A stretch of DNA of 64,000 nucleotides from CAVQCX01 sp963775335 (GTDB lineage Bacteria > Pseudomonadota > Gammaproteobacteria > Chromatiales > Chromatiaceae): the NCBI GenBank assembly GCA_963775335.1, contig CAVZIJ010000002.1:992001-1056000 (forward strand). The letters are read 5' to 3'. The translations under genes and the position numbers were made by a program. The first letter of the stretch is position 1, and every line of letters begins with the position of its first letter. This document shows, piece by piece, positions 36,170 through 46,199 of the stretch. The notes below the pieces were generated by a model that saw only the letters and a list, made by a program, of their open reading frames with translations, ran no database searches and was not told where the DNA came from.

Positions 36170-38035
36170 TCAGCGGACCCACAGGAAGTACCCCACCATG
36201 AGCACCGCACCCAGCACCATCAGGCTGGCGTAGCGCGCGGTATGGCCGTTCTGGGTCATGCTCAGCAGCCGGTTGCCGCTTCGCGTCACCCAGACCACCG
36301 AGCCCAGCGCGGCGCCGTTCAGCGACCAGCCCTCGACCAGGGTGCTCAGCCCCCGCGCCAGGGCGAAATAGGGCCAGACTATTACCGTGTCGTAGATCCG
36401 GTCCAGATACCAGCCCTCTTCCAGCAGGCGGATGCTGCTGGTGCCGCCTCCGGCGCGCTCGCGGCGCACGATGGCGAAGGCCAGAGCAATGCCCACCAGG
36501 GGAGCGACCATGCCCGCGAGCATCAGCAACAGACCGCTGCCGCCGTGCGGCAGCTCGGGCGTGCCCACTTCCGGGGCCAGCCAGGGGCCCCAGAGCTGAG
36601 GCAGGTGCCAGCCGTGGGGCAGCTCGACGAAGCCCAGGGTCAGGCTCGCCAGGGCCAGCAGACCCAGGGGCAGGGCCATGGACCAGGACATCCGGTAGGC
36701 GACGGTCTCGCCACGCTGGGGCCCGGCGAACACCATCAGATACAGTCGGAATGCATAGGCGCCGGTGAGCACAGCGCCCAGGATGGCCAGCGACCACAGC
36801 AGCCCGCCGTGGGGTGCCAGTGCCGCGGCCTCGATGATCGGGTCCTTGCTGTAAAAGCCGGCGGAGATGAAGGGCACGGCCGCCAGCGCGAGCGAGCCCG
36901 CCAGGAACACCAGGCGCAGGTAGGGCTGGCCCTTGGCCAGGCCACCCATGTTACGGATGTCGTGGTCACCCTGGTAGGCGTTGATCACCACCCCGGCGCC
37001 CATGAACAGCAGGGCCTTGAAGCAGGCGTGGGTGGCCAGGTGGAACAGCGCCAGGCCGTAGGCCCCTACCCCCAGGCCCAGGAACATGTAGCCGATCTGG
37101 CTGATGGTCGAGTAGGCGATCACCCGCTTGATGTCGTGCTGGCCGAGGGCCGCCATCCCCGCATAGACCAGGGTCACCGCGCCGACGATCGCCACCAGCT
37201 CGAGCACCTGAGGCACCGCCTGGAACAGCGGGTGCAGCCGGGCGATCAGATAGACCCCGGCGGTCACCATGGTGGCGGCATGGATGAGGGCGGAGACCGT
37301 GCTGGGGCCGGCCATGGCGTCGGGCAGCCAGACCGACAGCGGCAGCTGCGCCGACTTGCCGGCGGCGCCGATCAGGATCAGCACGCCGATCCAGGTGAGC
37401 AGTCCGGTATCGGCTGGCGAGTTGGCCACAGCGCCCAGCAGCGGCTCGAAGCCCAGGGTGCCGTAGTGGGTGAAGAGCAAGAAGATCCCCAGGGCCAGGG
37501 CCGAGTCGCCGATGCGGGTGACCACGAACGCCTTGCGGCCGCAGCGGGCCTTGTCGGCGTCCCGGTACCAGTGAGAGATCAAGGCGTAGGAGCAGAGCCC
37601 CATCAGCTCCCAGCCCAGGTACATGAGCAGCAGGTTGTCCGCCATCACGAACAGCAGCATGCCGGCGACGAACAGGTTGAGGAACACGTAGTAGCGCCGC
37701 TCGCCGTAGTCGTCGGCCATGAAGGACAGGGAGAACAGATGGATCAGGAAGCCGACCCAGCCGGCCACGCTGACCATCACCAGGCTCACGCGGTCCACGC
37801 GCAGGCCGATCGTAGCCTGCCAGTCGCCCACAGCCATCCAGGTATAGAGGGTCTGGTGGGCCGTCCCCGCGGTACCCCCACCGAGCCAGAGGGCGGCCAC
37901 CGCGGCGGCGCAGACCAGCATCGCCAGGGTAGCGACGCGTGCGGCTGTGACGGGTCGCACATAGCCGCCAAAGAGCGCGATCGCGGCGGCCCCCGCCAAG
38001 GGGCTGCCCGGAATCAGCCAGAGCCAATCGCTCAT
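36170..38035 (-). CDS. nuoL: NADH-quinone oxidoreductase subunit L
   Basis: Largest antiporter-like subunit, 621 residues. LWLIPGSPLAGA at the start, YLGWELMGLCSYALISHWY, LPDAMAGPSTVSALIHAATMV and VIAYSTISQIGYMFLGLG are typical; the C-terminal part provides the lateral helix of the membrane arm. ATG overlaps the nuoK stop as ATGA. Confidence 0.96.
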   Translation of the reverse strand: MSDWLWLIPGSPLAGAAAIALFGGYVRPVTAARVATLAMLVCAAAVAALWLGGGTAGTAHQTLYTWMAVGDWQATIGLRVDRVSLVMVSVAGWVGFLIHLFSLSFMADDYGERRYYVFLNLFVAGMLLFVMADNLLLMYLGWELMGLCSYALISHWYRDADKARCGRKAFVVTRIGDSALALGIFLLFTHYGTLGFEPLLGAVANSPADTGLLTWIGVLILIGAAGKSAQLPLSVWLPDAMAGPSTVSALIHAATMVTAGVYLIARLHPLFQAVPQVLELVAIVGAVTLVYAGMAALGQHDIKRVIAYSTISQIGYMFLGLGVGAYGLALFHLATHACFKALLFMGAGVVINAYQGDHDIRNMGGLAKGQPYLRLVFLAGSLALAAVPFISAGFYSKDPIIEAAALAPHGGLLWSLAILGAVLTGAYAFRLYLMVFAGPQRGETVAYRMSWSMALPLGLLALASLTLGFVELPHGWHLPQLWGPWLAPEVGTPELPHGGSGLLLMLAGMVAPLVGIALAFAIVRRERAGGGTSSIRLLEEGWYLDRIYDTVIVWPYFALARGLSTLVEGWSLNGAALGSVVWVTRSGNRLLSMTQNGHTARYASLMVLGAVLMVGYFLWVR

Positions 38036-38361
38036 GGACGCGACTCCTCGGGCAGCGCCGGCGCATCCTGGAGGCTGTGGATCTCCGAGAGCTCGGTCAC
38101 CTTGAGCCGGCGGAATGCCAGGTACACCAGCACCAGGGCCACCGCCAGCTCGGCGCCGGTGATGGTCATCAGGAAAAGTACCAGGATCTGCCCCACGGAA
38201 TCCTGCCAGTACTGGCCAGCGGCGGCGGCCGTGAGTCCCGCGCCGTTGAACATGACCTCTATGCCCATGAGCACGAACAGCACCTCCCGGCGCAGCAGCA
38301 CCATGGCGAGCCCGATCAGGAACAGCAGCGCGCCGGTCATCAGGGTCGGCTCGTAGACCAT
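38032..38361 (-). CDS. nuoK: NADH-quinone oxidoreductase subunit K
   Basis: 109 residues, three helices. The two conserved membrane glutamates are in MGIEVMFNGAGL and TITGAELAVALVLVYLAF. The C-terminal tail (LSEIHSLQDAPALPEESRP) is slightly longer than in E. coli NuoK (100 residues). ATG 38361 shares one base with the nuoJ stop. Confidence 0.95.
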   Translation of the reverse strand: MVYEPTLMTGALLFLIGLAMVLLRREVLFVLMGIEVMFNGAGLTAAAAGQYWQDSVGQILVLFLMTITGAELAVALVLVYLAFRRLKVTELSEIHSLQDAPALPEESRP

Positions 38362-38858
38362 CAGGATTCCTCCACCTTGCGGCTGAGGTAGAGCACCGCC
38401 GTCAGCGCCGCCAGCAGCAACAGGGCGGTGGCCTCGACGATCAGCAGATAGTGGCCGAACAGCTCCTCGGCCACGGCCTTGGGACCGATGGAGGTGAAGC
38501 TCGGGATGGCCGTCTGCGGCCCGGTGGCGAACAGCGTGGCGACCTCGGCGAGCAGCACCAGGAGCAGCAGCATGGGCCACCAGAAGCGGCGGTTCATACG
38601 CGGTACGTAGGTGCGCGGCGCCGCGCGGTGGAGCATGGTCATCATGAACACCAGCAGCACCAACACCGCACCCACGTACAGGCTCACCTGCAGGGCGGAG
38701 ATGAAAGGGGCCCCGAGCAGGTAATAGAGCACCGCCATGGCGACCATGGAGGTGACCAGATACAGCCCCCCGTACATGGCCTGGCGGGCGAACAAAGCAG
38801 ACAGCGCCGAGACCAGCATGACGGCCGAGGTGACATAGAAGATGCCGTTCCAGAGCAT
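38361..38858 (-). CDS. nuoJ: NADH-quinone oxidoreductase subunit J
   Basis: 165 residues with five helices; YLLGAPFISALQVSLYVGAV and LVLLVFMMTML contain the pi-bulge helix region of NuoJ. Starts 18 bases after the nuoI stop. Confidence 0.94.
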   Translation of the reverse strand: MLWNGIFYVTSAVMLVSALSALFARQAMYGGLYLVTSMVAMAVLYYLLGAPFISALQVSLYVGAVLVLLVFMMTMLHRAAPRTYVPRMNRRFWWPMLLLLVLLAEVATLFATGPQTAIPSFTSIGPKAVAEELFGHYLLIVEATALLLLAALTAVLYLSRKVEES

Positions 38859-38876
38859 GGCGTCGCCTTTCCTGAT

Positions 38877-39419
38877 CTACGGTAGGTTCGAGTGCGGGTC
38901 CACCGGCGGGGACTCGTGGGCCGCCTCGCCGATGGCCTTGCCCCGCACCGGCACCCCGGAGTGCCGGTAGAAGTTGTAATGGGGATGCTTGCCGGTGCCT
39001 GCGATCAGCAGGTCCTCCTTCTGGAAGAGCATCGTGCCGCGGCTGTAGGCAGCCAGCTCGAAATCCGGCGTCAGCTGGATGGCGAGCGTCGGGCAGGCCT
39101 CCTCGCACATGCCGCAGAAGATGCAGCGGGCGAAGTTGATGCTGAAGGTCAGCGGATAGCGCCGGTCGTCCCCGGGCGCCTCGGCGCCCTGGATGCGGAT
39201 GCAGTCCACCGGGCACACCGACGAGCACAGGTAGCAGGCCACGCAGCGCTCCTGACCGTCCGGGTCGCGGGTCAGCACGATGCGACCCTTGTAGCGCGGC
39301 GGCAGGGCCGGCATCTCGTCGGGGTATTGCACCGTCGGCCGTTTGGCCAGCGCGTGCTTGGCGGTCACCGCCAGGGCGCCGGCCAGCTGCGCGATGGTCT
39401 TGAGCACGTTCATTGACAT
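38877..39419 (-). CDS. nuoI: NADH-quinone oxidoreductase subunit I
   Basis: 180 residues. Two ferredoxin motifs, CVACYLCSSVCPVDCI and CIFCGMCEEACP, hold clusters N6a and N6b that pass electrons to NuoB. RYKGRIVLTRDPDGQERC and DFELAAYSR are family signatures. Starts 31 bases after the nuoH stop. Confidence 0.96.
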   Translation of the reverse strand: MSMNVLKTIAQLAGALAVTAKHALAKRPTVQYPDEMPALPPRYKGRIVLTRDPDGQERCVACYLCSSVCPVDCIRIQGAEAPGDDRRYPLTFSINFARCIFCGMCEEACPTLAIQLTPDFELAAYSRGTMLFQKEDLLIAGTGKHPHYNFYRHSGVPVRGKAIGEAAHESPPVDPHSNLP

Positions 39420-39450
39420 GTCTTTGCCAGTCCAGTCGCCCCAGGCGCGC

Positions 39451-40419
39451 TCACATCCAGAACATGCCCACCAGCGCGGTGACCATGATGTTCACCAGTG
39501 CCAGGGGCAAAAGAAACTTCCAGCCGAAGGCGATCAGCTGGTCATAGCGCAGCCGCGGCAGGCTGGTGCGCAGCCAGTAAAACACCAGCACCACGGCCCC
39601 GGTCTTCAGCGCGAACCACAGCGGGCCCGCCCAGGGCAGAAACGGCCCCCGCCAGCCGCCCAGGAACAGGGTGGTGGTGAGCGCGGCGATGAGCAGCATC
39701 GCCATGTACTCGCCGAGGAAGAACAGGGCGAAGATCATCCCGCCGTACTCGGTGTTGAAGCCGGCCGCCAGCTCGTTCTCCGCCTCCGGCAGGTCGAAGG
39801 GCAAGCGGTGGGTCTCGGCCACTCCGCAGACCAGGAAGATCAGGAAGCCCACCGGCTGCAGCAGGAAGTAGGGGATGTGCTGGGCCTCGACGATGGCATC
39901 CAACTGGAAGGACCCGGAGAGCAGCACCACGCCCATGACCGCCAGCGCTAGGGACAGCTCGTAGCTGATCAGCTGTGCAATGGCGCGCACCGAGCCGATC
40001 AGCGGATATTTGCTGTTGGATGACCAGCCGCCCAGGAAGACCCCGTAGGCGTTGACCGAGCTCATGGCGAGCACGAAGAGGACAGCGACGTTGAGATTGG
40101 CCGCCCAATTCAGTCCGGGTCCTATGGGCACCACCACGAAGCTCACCAGCACCGAGGTGGCCACCAGCACCGGCGCCAGCAGGTAGAAGCGGGTATCCGC
40201 GAAGGGCGGGATGAAGACCTCTTTGCTGAGCAGCTTGAGCGCGTCGGCGATGGACTGCAGTATGCCGAAGGGTCCCACCCGGTTGGGGCCGTAGCGATCC
40301 TGCAGCAGCCCCAGGACCCGGCGCTCGCCGAAGACCAGCACCGCGGCCATGCCCACCAGGGCGAACACGGTGATGGCGATGCCGATGACGACGGCGAACC
40401 AGTAGACGACCGGACTCAT
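39451..40419 (-). CDS. nuoH: NADH-quinone oxidoreductase subunit H
   Basis: 322 residues, eight helices; forms the quinone chamber with NuoB and NuoD. ERRVLGLLQDRYGPNRVGP, ETHRLPFDLPEAENELAAGF and RTSLPRLRYDQLI are the standard signatures with the conserved acidic loop. ATG overlaps the nuoG stop by ATGA. Confidence 0.96.
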   Translation of the reverse strand: MSPVVYWFAVVIGIAITVFALVGMAAVLVFGERRVLGLLQDRYGPNRVGPFGILQSIADALKLLSKEVFIPPFADTRFYLLAPVLVATSVLVSFVVVPIGPGLNWAANLNVAVLFVLAMSSVNAYGVFLGGWSSNSKYPLIGSVRAIAQLISYELSLALAVMGVVLLSGSFQLDAIVEAQHIPYFLLQPVGFLIFLVCGVAETHRLPFDLPEAENELAAGFNTEYGGMIFALFFLGEYMAMLLIAALTTTLFLGGWRGPFLPWAGPLWFALKTGAVVLVFYWLRTSLPRLRYDQLIAFGWKFLLPLALVNIMVTALVGMFWM

Positions 40420-42707
40420 GGCAGCGGCTCCCATTCCACGCCTCCGCCTTCGCTCACCCCGAGCGCCGCCATGGCCGCCCGATTCAGGCCCAGGGTGTCT
40501 TGGGCGCAAGCGGTATCGTAGGCCAAGGGCAGGTCGATCTTGCCCAGGGGCCCGCGCAGCCTGAGCCGCGTGCCGGCCGGCGCGTCCGCGTCCATGCCCT
40601 GGCCCGGGGCGATGTACGCGGCCGGGGGCGGGGCCAGCGAGCTCAGCTCGGGAGCGAAGCCCGCCAGAGGGTCGTCGCCGTACCAGGTCATGAGCGCCGC
40701 CTGCCAATGCCCGCTCGGTGCCGCCGCGGGCTTGTAGTCCGCCTCGGCGCTGGCCCGCAGATGGGTGTAGGCGCTGGCTTCCACCTTGATGCCGGTGCGT
40801 CCCGGCACCGGCGGGCGGTCCAGATACTTGTAGGCCAGCACCTCGGCGTTGCGCACAATCCGGGACAGTCCCACCATGTGGCCCAGATCGCAGATCGCCG
40901 CGTAGGGGTCCGGCAGGGCGGGCTCCCGCGCGAACACCTTGCCGAAGCCCTGGGCCAGGCCGCTGTAGTTGACGAAGGTACCGGTACGCTCGGTGAGCGC
41001 CGCCAGGGGGATGAAGGCGTCGGCCTGACGCACCGTCTCGGTGGCGATGCAGTCCAGCACCACCAGCAGCTTGAGGTTGGGGCGCACCGCGCGCCAGCGC
41101 GCCGCGCCCGGGTCCGAGCCGAAGGGATCCGAGCTCAGCACGATCAGGGTGTCGACCTCGCCGCTCTCCACCGAGCGCAGCACCCGCTCGCCATCGCCCG
41201 GGCGCGACAGCAGGGCGGTGCCGAAGGCATTAGCCCCGGGCAGGGCGAAGGCGCAGCGCGCGCCGGTCGCCTTGGCCAGCTGGGCCAGGGACCTGCAGCC
41301 TGCCGCTCCGAGGGTCTCGGCGACTCCGAGCACCATCGGCCGCTCGGCCTGGGCGAGCAACTCGTCTATGGCCTTGAGGGTGGCGTTGGCCCGGGCATTG
41401 GGGTTCTCGGCGCGCTTGCGCAGGGTGGCCAGGGCGCTGGAGAGCTCCGCCGGCGCCAGGCTCAGCGACTGGGTCGCATGGGCCGCCAGGGGCACGGGCA
41501 CGCTGTGCAGCACGATCACGGGATGGCCGGCGCGCACGGTCTGGCGTACCGCCAGGTCCATCATCGGGGCGTGCCCGGTCAGGTCGCCCACCACCAGCAG
41601 CGCATCGGCGGCGGCGATCTCATTCAGCGTAGGCGCCTGCTCGCTGGCCGCGGCCGCCTCGGAGATAGCCGCCTCCAGATCGGGGCTGGCATGGGCGCTG
41701 TACCAGCCGCCCATGGCGGCCATCAGCGAGCGCAGGGCGGCGTTGCCCTCCATGTCTTCGCGCACCGAGCCCAGGCCGGCGATCACCCCCTGGGCGTCGG
41801 CCAGGCGATCGGCGGTCGCCCCCATGACCTCGGCGAGCTCACCCTCGCGGCCGTCGATGCGCGCCTTGAGAGCCCTGTCAGGGCTCTCGCTGTAGCGATG
41901 ACCGTAGCGGCCGCGGTCGCAGATGAACCACTCGTTGACCCGGTGATTGGAGCGGTGAATCACCCGCCGCAGGGTGCCGTTACGCGCCCCGGGCAGGGTG
42001 TTGCAGCCGACGCTGCAGTGGGGGCAGACCGAGGGCGCGGTCTGCAGGTCCCAGACCCGGCCGTAGTGACGGCGGAACACCTTGTCGGTGAACACCCCGG
42101 TGGGGCAGACCTCCACCAGGTTGCCCGCGAAGGGGCTCTCCAGGGGGCCGTCGCCGGCGCGCCCGAAATACACGCGGTTGCGCGAGCCCAGGACCCCCAG
42201 GTCGGTGCCGAGCGCATAGTCCTGGTAGAAGCGCACGCAGCGATAGCAGGTGATGCAGCGGTCCATGTCGTGCCAGACCAGCGGACCCATGTCCTGATTG
42301 AGGAAGGTGCGCTTGCTGCCCTGGTAGCGCCGGTAGGCGGGTCCCACCTCGATGGTCGTATTCTGCAGGTGGCACTCCCCGGCCTCGTCGCACACCGGGC
42401 AGTCGTGGGGATGGTTGGTCATCACCAGCTCGACCACCGACTGGCGCGCCGCCACCGCCTTGTCGGCGCTGAGGGACACGCGCATCCCGTCCTGGGCCTT
42501 GAGCATGCAGGCGGCCATGGTCCTCGGTCGCTCGCCTTCGCGGCTGGGCTGGAGCTCCACCATACACAGCCGGCAGGCGCCCAGGCTGCCCAGCGCCGGG
42601 TGGTAGCAGAAATGCGGAATCTCGATGCCCGCGGCGTGCGCCGCCTCGATCACATTGTCCCCGTCGTTGAAGGGGATGGCCCGGTCGTCGACGTAGAAGG
42701 TGCCCAC
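40416..42707 (-). CDS. nuoG: NADH-quinone oxidoreductase subunit G
   Basis: 763 residues, iron-sulfur backbone of the peripheral arm. N-terminal 2Fe-2S cysteines in CYHPALGSLGACRLCMVE, then HPHDCPVCDEAGECHLQ (His-ligated N5), CITCYRCVRFYQD (N4) and CPHCSVGCNT (N7 type, retained as in E. coli but lost in mitochondria). The rest is a molybdopterin-oxidoreductase-like fold without cofactor. GTG start directly after the nuoF stop, no gap. Confidence 0.95.
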   Translation of the reverse strand: MGTFYVDDRAIPFNDGDNVIEAAHAAGIEIPHFCYHPALGSLGACRLCMVELQPSREGERPRTMAACMLKAQDGMRVSLSADKAVAARQSVVELVMTNHPHDCPVCDEAGECHLQNTTIEVGPAYRRYQGSKRTFLNQDMGPLVWHDMDRCITCYRCVRFYQDYALGTDLGVLGSRNRVYFGRAGDGPLESPFAGNLVEVCPTGVFTDKVFRRHYGRVWDLQTAPSVCPHCSVGCNTLPGARNGTLRRVIHRSNHRVNEWFICDRGRYGHRYSESPDRALKARIDGREGELAEVMGATADRLADAQGVIAGLGSVREDMEGNAALRSLMAAMGGWYSAHASPDLEAAISEAAAASEQAPTLNEIAAADALLVVGDLTGHAPMMDLAVRQTVRAGHPVIVLHSVPVPLAAHATQSLSLAPAELSSALATLRKRAENPNARANATLKAIDELLAQAERPMVLGVAETLGAAGCRSLAQLAKATGARCAFALPGANAFGTALLSRPGDGERVLRSVESGEVDTLIVLSSDPFGSDPGAARWRAVRPNLKLLVVLDCIATETVRQADAFIPLAALTERTGTFVNYSGLAQGFGKVFAREPALPDPYAAICDLGHMVGLSRIVRNAEVLAYKYLDRPPVPGRTGIKVEASAYTHLRASAEADYKPAAAPSGHWQAALMTWYGDDPLAGFAPELSSLAPPPAAYIAPGQGMDADAPAGTRLRLRGPLGKIDLPLAYDTACAQDTLGLNRAAMAALGVSEGGGVEWEPLP

Positions 42708-43976
42708 TCAATGAGCTCCTCGGTAGGGACAGGCGCCGCGCTCGATGTGTGCCTGAATCACATCCGCGAAGATCTTCAGGCCGGACTCCAGGGGCATGAT
42801 CGCCCCCGGGGCGAAGGCGCAGAAGGAGTTGGGGGCGATCTTGGCGCACAGCTCCAGCATCAGCTCCAGGTCCCCCGACTGGCCCTGGCCGGCCTCGACC
42901 CGCTCCAACAAGCTGTGCAGATAGGGAAGGCCGTCCCGGCAGGGGGTGCAGAAGCCGCAGGACTCGCGCACGAAGAATCTGTGGATGCCAATCAGGAAGT
43001 CCAGCGGGCAGGTGCCGCTGCCCAGGGCGATGATGCCGCAGGTGCCGAAGCGCGAGCCAGTGGCGCCCACCGCGTCGAAGTGCATGGGGGTGTCCAGATG
43101 CTCCGGCAGCAGGAACGCGGTGGACGCGCCCCCGGGCAGAAAGGCCACCAGCTCCTGGCCGTCCAGGGGACCGCCGGCGTGCTCGAAGATCAGCTCCCGG
43201 GCGGTGGTGCCCATGGGCAGCTCCCAGAAGCCCGGGCGCTTGACCTCGCCGCAGACGCTGTAGAGCTTGGTGCCGCGACCGCCGTTGACGCCCTGTCCGT
43301 TGAACCAGTCCGGTCCCCGGCTGACGATGTGCGGCACGTGGCACAGGGTCTCGATGTTGTGTACCAGCGTCGGTGCGCCCCACAGGCCCTTCTCGAAGGG
43401 CATGGGCGGCTTGGACCTGGGATTGCCGCGGCGCCCCTCCAGGGCGTTGAGCAGGGCGGTCTCCTCGCCGCAGATATAGCGCCCGGCGGAGAGGTGCACG
43501 TCGATGTCGAGATCGAAGCCCGAGCCCAGAATGTTGCGGCCCACCAGGCCCGCTTCCCGGGCCTCGGCCACCGCCTGCTCCAGGCGCCGGGCCCCTTCGG
43601 CGTACTCCCCGCGCACGAACACGTAGGCATGGTCGGCCTGCTCGATGAACCCTGTCACCAGCACCGCCTCGATCACCTGGTGGGGATCGCGGTACAGCAA
43701 CTGGCGGTCCTTGAACGAGCCCGGCTCGGTCTCGTCCACGTTCATCACCAGGTAGCGCGGATGGGGGGCATTGGGCCCACGGGCCCGCCATTTGCGCGCC
43801 AGCGGGAAGCCCGCCCCACCGTAGCCGCGCAGGCCCGTCTTGTCGACCATCTCGATCATCGCCTCGGGGTCCTGCCCCAGGGCGGTCTTGAGCGCCTCGT
43901 AGCCGCCCCCGGCGCGGTACTCCGCCAGCCCGGGAGGCTGGGGCAGGTGGAAATTGCGACTCAGCACCAGATCCAC
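42708..43976 (-). CDS. nuoF: NADH-quinone oxidoreductase subunit F
   Basis: 422 residues, NADH- and FMN-binding subunit. LRGYGGAGFPLARKW is the FMN/NADH loop, YICGEETALLNALEG follows, and ESCGFCTPCRDG plus the C-terminal cysteine ligate cluster N3. Starts with GTG 43976, two bases after the nuoE stop, with GGAGGG inside the nuoE end as binding site. Confidence 0.95.
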   Translation of the reverse strand: MDLVLSRNFHLPQPPGLAEYRAGGGYEALKTALGQDPEAMIEMVDKTGLRGYGGAGFPLARKWRARGPNAPHPRYLVMNVDETEPGSFKDRQLLYRDPHQVIEAVLVTGFIEQADHAYVFVRGEYAEGARRLEQAVAEAREAGLVGRNILGSGFDLDIDVHLSAGRYICGEETALLNALEGRRGNPRSKPPMPFEKGLWGAPTLVHNIETLCHVPHIVSRGPDWFNGQGVNGGRGTKLYSVCGEVKRPGFWELPMGTTARELIFEHAGGPLDGQELVAFLPGGASTAFLLPEHLDTPMHFDAVGATGSRFGTCGIIALGSGTCPLDFLIGIHRFFVRESCGFCTPCRDGLPYLHSLLERVEAGQGQSGDLELMLELCAKIAPNSFCAFAPGAIMPLESGLKIFADVIQAHIERGACPYRGAH

Positions 43977-43978
43977 GC

Positions 43979-44458
43979 TCAGCCCTCCGCCTCGGTCTTC
44001 AGGGAGGCCAGCAGCTCGCCCAGGGATGCCGGGCTCAGCCCGCCGACCGCGCGCTCGCCGGCCAGCGCCGCCGGCGCTTGCTCGCACAGCCCCAGGCAGA
44101 CGTGGGGCATGACGGTGACCGAGCCATCCTGGCTGATCCCGCCCAGGGGCACGCCGGTCAGGCGCTGGGCCTCGGCCAGCAGGGCCGGGGCGCCGGCCAG
44201 GTGGCAGGCGATGCTGTCGCAGATGCGCACCACGGTGCGGCCCGCCGGGCGGCGCAGCAGCAGGGTATAGAAGGTCGCCAGCTCATCCAGCTGGGTCATC
44301 GAGAGACCGCACAGCTTGCCCGCCTCGGCCAAGGCCTCGTCGGACAGGTAGCCGTACTTCTGCTGCAGGAACTGCAGCGTGTAGATCGCCCCCGCCCGCT
44401 TCTCGGGATAGCGGGCGATGTGCTCCTGCAGGTGGCTGCGCTCGTGATCGGTCAGCAT
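43979..44458 (-). CDS. nuoE: NADH-quinone oxidoreductase subunit E
   Basis: 159 residues, thioredoxin-like fold with the N1a 2Fe-2S cluster. Ligands in RICDSIACHL (C-x4-C) and HVCLGLCEQAP (C-x3-C). LPEKRAGAIYTLQFLQQKYG-like start matches the family. Separated from nuoCD by 52 bases. Confidence 0.94.
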   Translation of the reverse strand: MLTDHERSHLQEHIARYPEKRAGAIYTLQFLQQKYGYLSDEALAEAGKLCGLSMTQLDELATFYTLLLRRPAGRTVVRICDSIACHLAGAPALLAEAQRLTGVPLGGISQDGSVTVMPHVCLGLCEQAPAALAGERAVGGLSPASLGELLASLKTEAEG

Positions 44459-44510
44459 GGCGCCTGGGCAGCTCCGGTCGGAAGTCGGCAGGTCAAACGC
44501 TGAGATGCGC

Positions 44511-46199
44511 TCATCGGTCCAGGTCCGCCAGTACGTAGTCCATGGAGCCGATGGTGGCGATCAGGTCTGCCAGCAGGTGCCCCTCGCAGAGCCACGAGAA
44601 GGCCTGCACATGGGGGAAGGACGGCGTGCGGATACGTACCCGGTAGGGATTGGGCGACCCGTCGGACACCAGGAAGTAGCTCATCATTCCCTTGGGGGCC
44701 TCGGTACGGAACGAGCTCTCCCCGGCGGGCATGGCCATGCCTCGACCGGTGCCCACGAAGTGGTGGATCAGCGTCTCTATGTCCTCCAGGGTGCGCTCCT
44801 TGCGGGCGAAGGCGTAGTGGGCCTGGTCAGAGAGCACGGGCCCCCCCGGCATGCGCTCGGCCGCCTGGCGCACGATGCGCAGGGTCTGGCGGATCTCCTC
44901 CAGGCGCAGCCGGGTGCGCGCCAGGGCATCGCCCTCGGTGGCGGTGGGGACCTCGAAGTCATAGTCCTCGTAGCCGCAGTAGGGCCTGACCTTGCGCAGG
45001 TCCCAGGCATAGCCGGTGCAGCGCAGGTTCGGCCCGGTGAAGCCCCAGTCGATGGCGCGCTGGGTGTCGTACTGGGCGGTGCCCCGGGTGCGCAGCTGGA
45101 AGATGGGACTGTTGACGGTGATCGCCTCGAATTCCGGCAGGGCCTTTTCGACGCTGGCGGTCATGATGTCGACGGCCTCGCGCCAGCCCTCGGGCAGGTC
45201 CAGAGAGACCCCGCCGATGCGGAAGAACGAGGGGTGCATGCGCCCGCCCGTGACCATTTGCACGATGTCGAAGATCAACTCGCGCTCGCGGAAGCAGTAG
45301 AAGGCCGGCGCCATCAGGCCCAGGTCGTGGGAGAAGCTGCCCAGCCACACCAGGTGGGCGGCGATGCGGAACATCTCCGAGAGCATCACCCGCATCACCA
45401 CCGCCCGCTCCGGCACCTCGATGCCGGCGAGCCGCTCCACCGCCATCACATAGGGCAGCTCGTTGGCCACCCCGGCGAGATAGTCGATGCGGTCGCAGTA
45501 GGGGATGTAGTTGTGATAGGTGTGGCGCTCGGCGATCTTCTCGGCGCCCCGGTGATGGAAGCCGATGTCCGGGTCCAGGCCGACCACGGTCTCCCCGCGC
45601 AGGCGCGCCACCAGGCGCAGGATGCCGTGGGTGCCCGGGTGGTTGGGCCCGATGTTGAGGATCATCTCGTCCTCGCGCTCCCCGGGCTGGCGGGTGTCGA
45701 CGACCCGGTAGGTCTCCATCAACTGGCGGTGGCGCTCCGGCGGCAGGCTGTAAGGCCCGTGCTCGGTGGCGCGGCCGGGATAGGACTTGCGCAGCGGGTG
45801 GCCTTCCCAATAGACCGGCAGCAGGATGCGGCGCAGGTCCGGATGGCCGCTGAACTGCAGCCCGAACAGGTCGTAGACCTCGCGCTCGTACCAGTTGGCG
45901 CTGGGCCACAGGGAGGTGATGCTCGGCAGTGCGGTGTCTTCGTCCTCGATGTGCACCTTCAGGCGCAGGTCGCGGTTACCCGACAGGGAGCACAGCTCGT
46001 AGAACACGGTGTAGCCGCCGCCCCGGCCCGACTCGTCGATGGCCGATAGGTCGTAGAGCATCTCGTAGCGGGGCTCGGAATGCCGCTTGAGGTGGGTGAG
46101 CACCTCCAGCAGGCTCTCCGGCGCCACCTGGAGCACCGGCACGTCCTTGCCGGATGCCTGGGGCGGGTGCTGCTCGAGCTCGGCGATCACGGCACTCAT
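44511..46199 (-). CDS. nuoCD: NADH-quinone oxidoreductase fused subunits C/D
   Basis: 562 residues. The first 180 or so are NuoC (WYEREVYDLFGLQFSGHPDLRRIL), followed without a stop by NuoD (LNIGPNHPGTHGILRL, HHRGAEKIAERHTYHNYIPYCDR, LRCTGYAWDLRKVRPY) with the quinone-site His and Tyr. The fusion is as in enterobacteria; many other gammaproteobacteria have separate genes. ATG 46199 overlaps the nuoB stop by ATGA; upstream frame extension is not NuoC-like. Confidence 0.95.
   Translation of the reverse strand: MSAVIAELEQHPPQASGKDVPVLQVAPESLLEVLTHLKRHSEPRYEMLYDLSAIDESGRGGGYTVFYELCSLSGNRDLRLKVHIEDEDTALPSITSLWPSANWYEREVYDLFGLQFSGHPDLRRILLPVYWEGHPLRKSYPGRATEHGPYSLPPERHRQLMETYRVVDTRQPGEREDEMILNIGPNHPGTHGILRLVARLRGETVVGLDPDIGFHHRGAEKIAERHTYHNYIPYCDRIDYLAGVANELPYVMAVERLAGIEVPERAVVMRVMLSEMFRIAAHLVWLGSFSHDLGLMAPAFYCFRERELIFDIVQMVTGGRMHPSFFRIGGVSLDLPEGWREAVDIMTASVEKALPEFEAITVNSPIFQLRTRGTAQYDTQRAIDWGFTGPNLRCTGYAWDLRKVRPYCGYEDYDFEVPTATEGDALARTRLRLEEIRQTLRIVRQAAERMPGGPVLSDQAHYAFARKERTLEDIETLIHHFVGTGRGMAMPAGESSFRTEAPKGMMSYFLVSDGSPNPYRVRIRTPSFPHVQAFSWLCEGHLLADLIATIGSMDYVLADLDR

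Noticed and set aside
36068..38356. 762-codon plus-strand frame opposite nuoL
   Set aside because: Antisense shadow of nuoL, full of HQ/GR-rich low-complexity residues.
40500..44270. 1256-codon open frame on the plus strand opposite nuoG, nuoF and nuoE
   Set aside because: Shadow of GC-rich coding on the other strand: its composition is Gly/Ala/Arg/His/Gln-rich, it has no domain, and the minus-strand Nuo subunits are certain.
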